Source: Zygnema circumcarinatum
Taxonomy: Eukaryota > Streptophyta > Zygnematophyceae > Zygnematales > Zygnemataceae
Assembly: GCA_037447605.1 (NCBI GenBank)
Contig: CM074810.1
Location: forward strand, 2,911,368 to 2,970,439
DNA: 59,072 nt
Direction of reading: 5' to 3'
Of this stretch, positions 55,041 to 59,072 are shown piece after piece. The notes below the pieces were generated by a model that saw only the letters and a program-made list of their open reading frames with translations, had not been told where the DNA came from and searched no databases. Both the position numbers and the translations under genes were made by a program. Every line of letters starts with the position of its first letter. Position 1 is the first letter of the stretch.

Positions 55041-58000
55041 ATGGCTCCTTGGAGCCTGCTCGCCTCCGCAGCCGCGTTGGTGCTCTTCCCTCAGCAGCGA
55101 GGCTCCATCCTTATTGCAAGCGTCGCTGTGGCTGCACTCCGCGAGGGAGGGAAAGGGAGTGGGAGAGGGAGTGGGAGAGAGAATGGGGGAGGGAGTGGGA
55201 GCGGGAGTGGGAGTGAGAGCGAGAGCGGGAGTGAGAGGGAGGGAGAGGGAGAGGAGGAGGTAGGGCCCGGGAGTGAGGTGGTGCAGGTGACGCTGGAGTG
55301 GAGCGATGTTACGTGTGTCCTGCAGGACAAGAAGCGGGAGGTATGAGATTTCTGAAAATTAGGGTTTGGGGGGGGACTGAGCCACAGCAGGTTTCAGGCT
55401 TTAGGATTTCTTCGACGAATAGGTTTTCTGGGTTTCTTGTTTATTTAAGTTTGGGTTTTAGGGTTTCTCAGTTTTTTGGGCTTTAGGGTGATTCTTGTGT
55501 TCTAGGGTTTCTTGCTTTATGGGTTTTAGGGAATGTGAATTCTTGGTGTTTTCCTTTTTTTTCTGATTGTAGTACCCCCTTTGCCTTCTGAAGCACATTT
55601 TGTTTAATTTCAATACTTTATTTATTATTTCTGTTTCATTTTCCTTGCCTGCAAAATAGATGCGAAAAATTTTGGAGGGCGTCAGCGGAGCTGCTCGGCC
55701 GGGGAGGCTTCTGGCGATCATGGGGCCATCTGGCGCAGGTTTCTCTCTCTCTCTCCCTCTCTCCCTCTCCCTCACCCTCTTCATACACTCTCTCTCCCCC
55801 CTCTCACTCACCCTCTTCATACACTCTCTCTCCCCCCTCTCCCTCACCCTCTTCATATACTCTCTCTCCCCCCTCCCCCTCACCCTCTTCATACACTCCC
55901 TCTCCCCCCTCTCCCTCACCCTCTTCATACACTCTCTCCCCCCTCCCTCACCCTCTTCATACACTCTCTCTCCCCCCTCTCCCTCACCCTCTTCATAGAC
56001 TCTCTCCCCCTCTCCCTCACCCTCTTCATACCTCCCTCTCCCCCCTCATCCCTCACCCTCTTCATACCTCTCTCTCCCCCTCTCCCTCACCCTCGTCATA
56101 CACTCTCTCTCTCCCCCCTCTCCCTCACCCTTTTCATACACTCTCTCTCCCCCCTCTCTCTCTGCCACGCTCCCCTCTCTCCTTCTCTCTTACCTTCCTC
56201 TTTCCCTCACAACCTTTCCAAACACTTCACACCTTTTTTCTTTTTCAATTTTTCGTCCAACCTTTTGACATTAATTTTTTCATACATTTTCAAATGTTCC
56301 ACATTTTTCCACCTGCAGGGAAAACAGTGCTGCTGAACGCGCTCGCCTGCCAACTTCCCCGCCAAAAAAACGTTTCCCTTTTTGGCGAAATTCGCGCAAA
56401 TGGAGTTTCCCGGGAGGGGGCCATTGTCAGGTGGAGGGAGGGGCCCACGGAACCCTAATTTCTTCTTGACAACTTAAACCCTAAATCTTAAGTCTTCAAT
56501 CTTAAAACCCTAAGACTCTTAAACCCTAAACCGTAGAGCCAAAAACCCTACAACCTTAGAAACTTAAAACCATAAACCCTAAACCAGAAAACTTAATCCC
56601 CCTAAACCCAAAATGAACCGCAAACCCTAGACTCTAAAACCCTGAAATGTTAACCCTAAAATCCACGATACAGAGAAGTTTGATTTGAAAACCTCATTCA
56701 GTTGTGAGGTTGAAGCCTGAAGTTGGAACTGATGGCGGTATATGCTTGTATACCTTTACCTAAAAACCCTAAAAACCTAAAATCCTCACTAAAAAAATTA
56801 AACCCTAAATTCATTTTTTTTTTTCAATATCTGGGTTGCAGACAAGCCTATGTACGTCAGGAAGACATTTTTTTTTCTCAGCTGACCGTCCGGGAGACTC
56901 TACTTCTGGCTGCAAAGCTGCAGCTGCCCGCAAAACTTTCTGAGGGGTCAAAAATTTTACATGTGGACCGACTGATTCATCAACTTGGACTTGTACGAAC
57001 ACTCAATGCTTTTCTTAACACCCAAAAAAACCTTTACTCATGCAAAAAAATGTATTGAGGAAAGGTTACCTTTTGCTCATAACGGATAAATGGTCCTTTG
57101 AAAGGGAAGTTTAGAGCATGTATTTTGGCTTTTTGGAGTTTCTGGACTCTCTCTCTCTCTCGCCCCTCCCTCTTTCTCTCTCTCTCTCCCTCTCCCTCTT
57201 TCTCTCTCTCCCTCTCCCTCTTTCTCTCTCTCCCTCTCCCTCCTCTCTCTCTCTCCCTCTCCCTCTTTCTCTCTCTCTCCCTCTCCCTCTTTCTCTCTCT
57301 CTCTCCCTCTCCCTCCTCTCTCTCTCTCCCCCTCTCCCTCAATCTCTCTCTCTCCCTATCCCTCCTCTCTCTCTCCCTCACCCTCTTTCTCTCTCTCCCT
57401 CTCCCTCTCTCTCTCTCTATCTCTCTCTCTCTGAATCTATAATCACCCTTTTGTTTTTGCTCAACATTGTTTCTGGTCTGCAGACTGGTCAATTGGTCAG
57501 TTGGTCGGTCGGTAATTCTGCTCGATCAGATCCTCATTTTTTCATTCCTATATTTGTTTCACCAAATCTGTGTTCAGGTGAACTCGGTGAATACGATTGT
57601 GGGAGATGCAAAAGTGAGAGGAGTGAGTGGAGGAGAAAAGAAGCGTCTCTCCATTGCTTGCGAACTCTTGGGCGGCCCTTCGCTCATTTTCTGCGATGAG
57701 CCCACAACGGGTAATTTTACGGAAAAAACAATACTCAGAATCTGAAAACTTCAAACTGTGAAAGAAGTGAAGTTCGGAATATATCTTCTTACGGAATGGA
57801 GATGGAGAGGGGTTTCTATGCAGGTTTAGATGCGTTTCAGGCAGGGAAGGTGATGTCAGCACTCCACAAGTTGGCGGAGGAGGGTCGAACTGTAATATGC
57901 AGGTGCTGAACCCTAATTCTTACCCTAATTTCGTCGTAGTTTTACCCTGAATTTATCCTTAAAAGTAGGCCTAGTTTTGTCCTAATAGTGAACCCTTCGG

Positions 58001-58190
58001 AACGGAGATATGTTCCTTTCTTGGTCATCTTGGAAGACATTTCTCAGCTAAAGAAAATGCGGTTAGCCGCACACTACTGCTGGCGAGTCGCAGGCAGAAC
58101 TTTCCTTAAGCTTTGACGCAGTGCGTTTTAGGGTTCTGCTTTTCCGAGTTTGCAAAATTTTAGGGTTGCTGTTCTCTGTAGTTGGGTTTT

Positions 58191-58281
<91 letters not shown>

Positions 58282-58601
58282 TTTCCGTAGGCTTTCGGAT
58301 GCCTTTCCCTGGTTCCCGGTTTTCAGTACTTTTCCATTCTCCTTGCCAGATGTTAGGCAATTTCAAGCCCTGCAAAAGAATCCTATTACTCCTTCCCTCG
58401 CCTTATGTACAGTTTTTCTTCTTTCATTCCGATCATGTATGTCTGAATGTATCTGGCCGTGATCCCGGGCGGGTGCAGCCTCCACCAGGCGCGCAGCTCC
58501 GTGTACGGCCTCCTCGACGACGCGCTGCTCCTCGCGGGCGGCCGCGCGCTCTACTTTGGACCCGCGGGGACGAGCGCGCTCGGACACTTCGCGGAACACG
58601 G
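55041..58601 (+). CDS. ABCG7: ABCG7-like half-size ABC transporter, 3'-partial
   Basis: ABCG (WBC) half transporters dimerise to export lipids or other hydrophobic compounds. Seven exons lie in the window: 55041-55340, 55660-55738, 56319-56430, 56842-56992, 57578-57710, 57824-57902 and 58479-58601, all GT-AG with matching phases. The ATG at 55041 starts [16 protein letters not shown], a hydrophobic N-terminus like that of Arabidopsis ABCG7. A Gly/Ser/Glu repeat follows. The nucleotide-binding domain is intact: Walker A GPSGAGKT (split by intron 2), Q-loop [16 protein letters not shown], signature [15 protein letters not shown], Walker [17 protein letters not shown] and switch ICSLHQ. Exon 7 ends [15 protein letters not shown]. 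The transmembrane domain lies beyond the window. The remembered best family match is ABCG7, with VGDAKVRG before the signature. Confidence 0.92.
55740..56160. repeat. CT-rich minisatellite, intron 2 of the ABCG7-like gene
   Basis: About ten copies of a 42-44-bp unit (core cctcaccctcttcatacact, then ctctccccc) occupy the intron directly after the donor. Confidence 0.85.
57150..57432. repeat. CT microsatellite, intron 4 of the ABCG7-like gene
   Basis: Runs of ctctct/ccctct/tttctct. No coding content. Confidence 0.85.
58193..58279. repeat. (GA)n microsatellite, intron 6 of the ABCG7-like gene
   Basis: An uninterrupted ga dinucleotide run of about 85 bases. Confidence 0.95.
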
Positions 58602-58608
58602 GTAAGCT

Positions 58609-59072
58609 CAACCCTAAATTCTAACACCATAAACCTTAAACCCTAAACCCTAAACCTTAAACCCTAACACCTTAAACCTTAAACCATAAACCTTAAACCC
58701 TAAACGCTAACACCTTAAACCCTAAACCCTAACACCTTAAACCCTAAACCATAAACCTTAAACCCTAAACCCTAACACTTTAAACCCTAAACCATAAACC
58801 TTAAACCCTATACCCTAACACCTTAAACCCTAAACCATAAACCTTAAACCCTAAACCTAACACCCTAAACCCTAACACCATAAACCTTAAACCCTAAACC
58901 CTAAACCTTAAACCATAGACCTTAAACCTTAAACCATAGACCTTAAACCCTAAACCCTAACACTTTAAACCCTAAACCCTAACACCTTAAACCCTAAACC
59001 CTAACACCTTAAACCATAAACCCTAACACCTTAAACCCTAAACCATAAACCTTAAACGCTAAACCTAACACC
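58609..59072. repeat. Degenerate telomere-like CCCTAAA array, intron 7 of the ABCG7-like gene
   Basis: Mixed units of ccctaaa, ccttaaa, ccataaa and ccctaacac fill the sequence from just after the exon 7 donor (58602) to the window edge. A weaker version fills 56450-56660 in intron 3. The unit resembles the plant telomere repeat but is heterogeneous, so it is an internal array, not a chromosome end. Confidence 0.85.

Noticed and set aside
58609-59072. True chromosome end
   Set aside because: Units are heterogeneous (ccttaaa, ccataaa, ccctaacac) and follow a phase-2 splice donor of a gene that must continue.

Overview
This is nuclear DNA from a streptophyte, most likely a seedless land plant or a close algal relative. 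The genes have many GT-AG introns. The protein families are typical of plants: mitochondrial LpxB, a CYP704/CYP86-type P450, a plant BRWD/PHIP-type WD40 protein, a plant mTERF and an ABCG7-like half transporter. Copia, hAT, Harbinger-like and pogo/Tigger elements and TTTAGGG-type telomere motifs are also present. Long CT/GA-rich tracts fill nearly all large introns. The species cannot be named from sequence alone. There is one assembly gap of 10 N at 32000-32009.

Left part (1-15570). A minus-strand lipid-A-disaccharide synthase gene (LpxB, six exons, running off the left edge) is followed by a tRNA-Gly(CCC), an unrecognised two-exon coiled-coil gene on the minus strand, and a repeat-rich spacer. 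The spacer holds nested 3-bp-TSD elements and a striking motif array with a period of about 37.6 bp. Next come an apparently intact ten-exon cytochrome P450 gene and a truncated P450 paralogue that stops in an ATGAGC microsatellite.

Centre (15573-33554). A 23-exon gene, resolved with consistent phases across 15.9 kb, encodes a protein of about 2109 aa with an N-terminal LisH-like region, about eight WD40 repeats, a long charged low-complexity segment and a C-terminal bromodomain-like part (BRWD/PHIP family). An intronless minus-strand mTERF gene lies downstream.

Right part (33555-54132) is a transposon graveyard. It has a tandemly duplicated tRNA-Cys-like block and a 7.2 kb Copia element carrying two insertions: a tRNA-derived SINE with 7-bp target duplication, and a foreign compact segment of about 2.2 kb with two divergent intronless ORFs. 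One of these ORFs is a uracil-DNA-glycosylase homologue that looks captured from a large DNA virus. Beyond it lie a second, broken Copia copy, a trihelix/Harbinger-like pseudogene, an inverted-repeat-flanked module with a tyrosine-recombinase-like N-terminus, a 5S rRNA copy split by a hAT-type element with a perfect 8-bp TSD, and a pogo/Tigger transposon next to its own deletion derivative.

Right edge (54133-59072). The first seven exons of an ABCG7-like transporter gene run off the window. The intron after exon 7 is a degenerate CCCTAAA array that reaches the end.

The genes do not form a pathway; this is an ordinary mosaic of housekeeping genes separated by mobile DNA. The item most likely to be new is the UDG-containing, virus-like segment at about 38757-40937, followed by the phased GACCGTTGGATT arrays.
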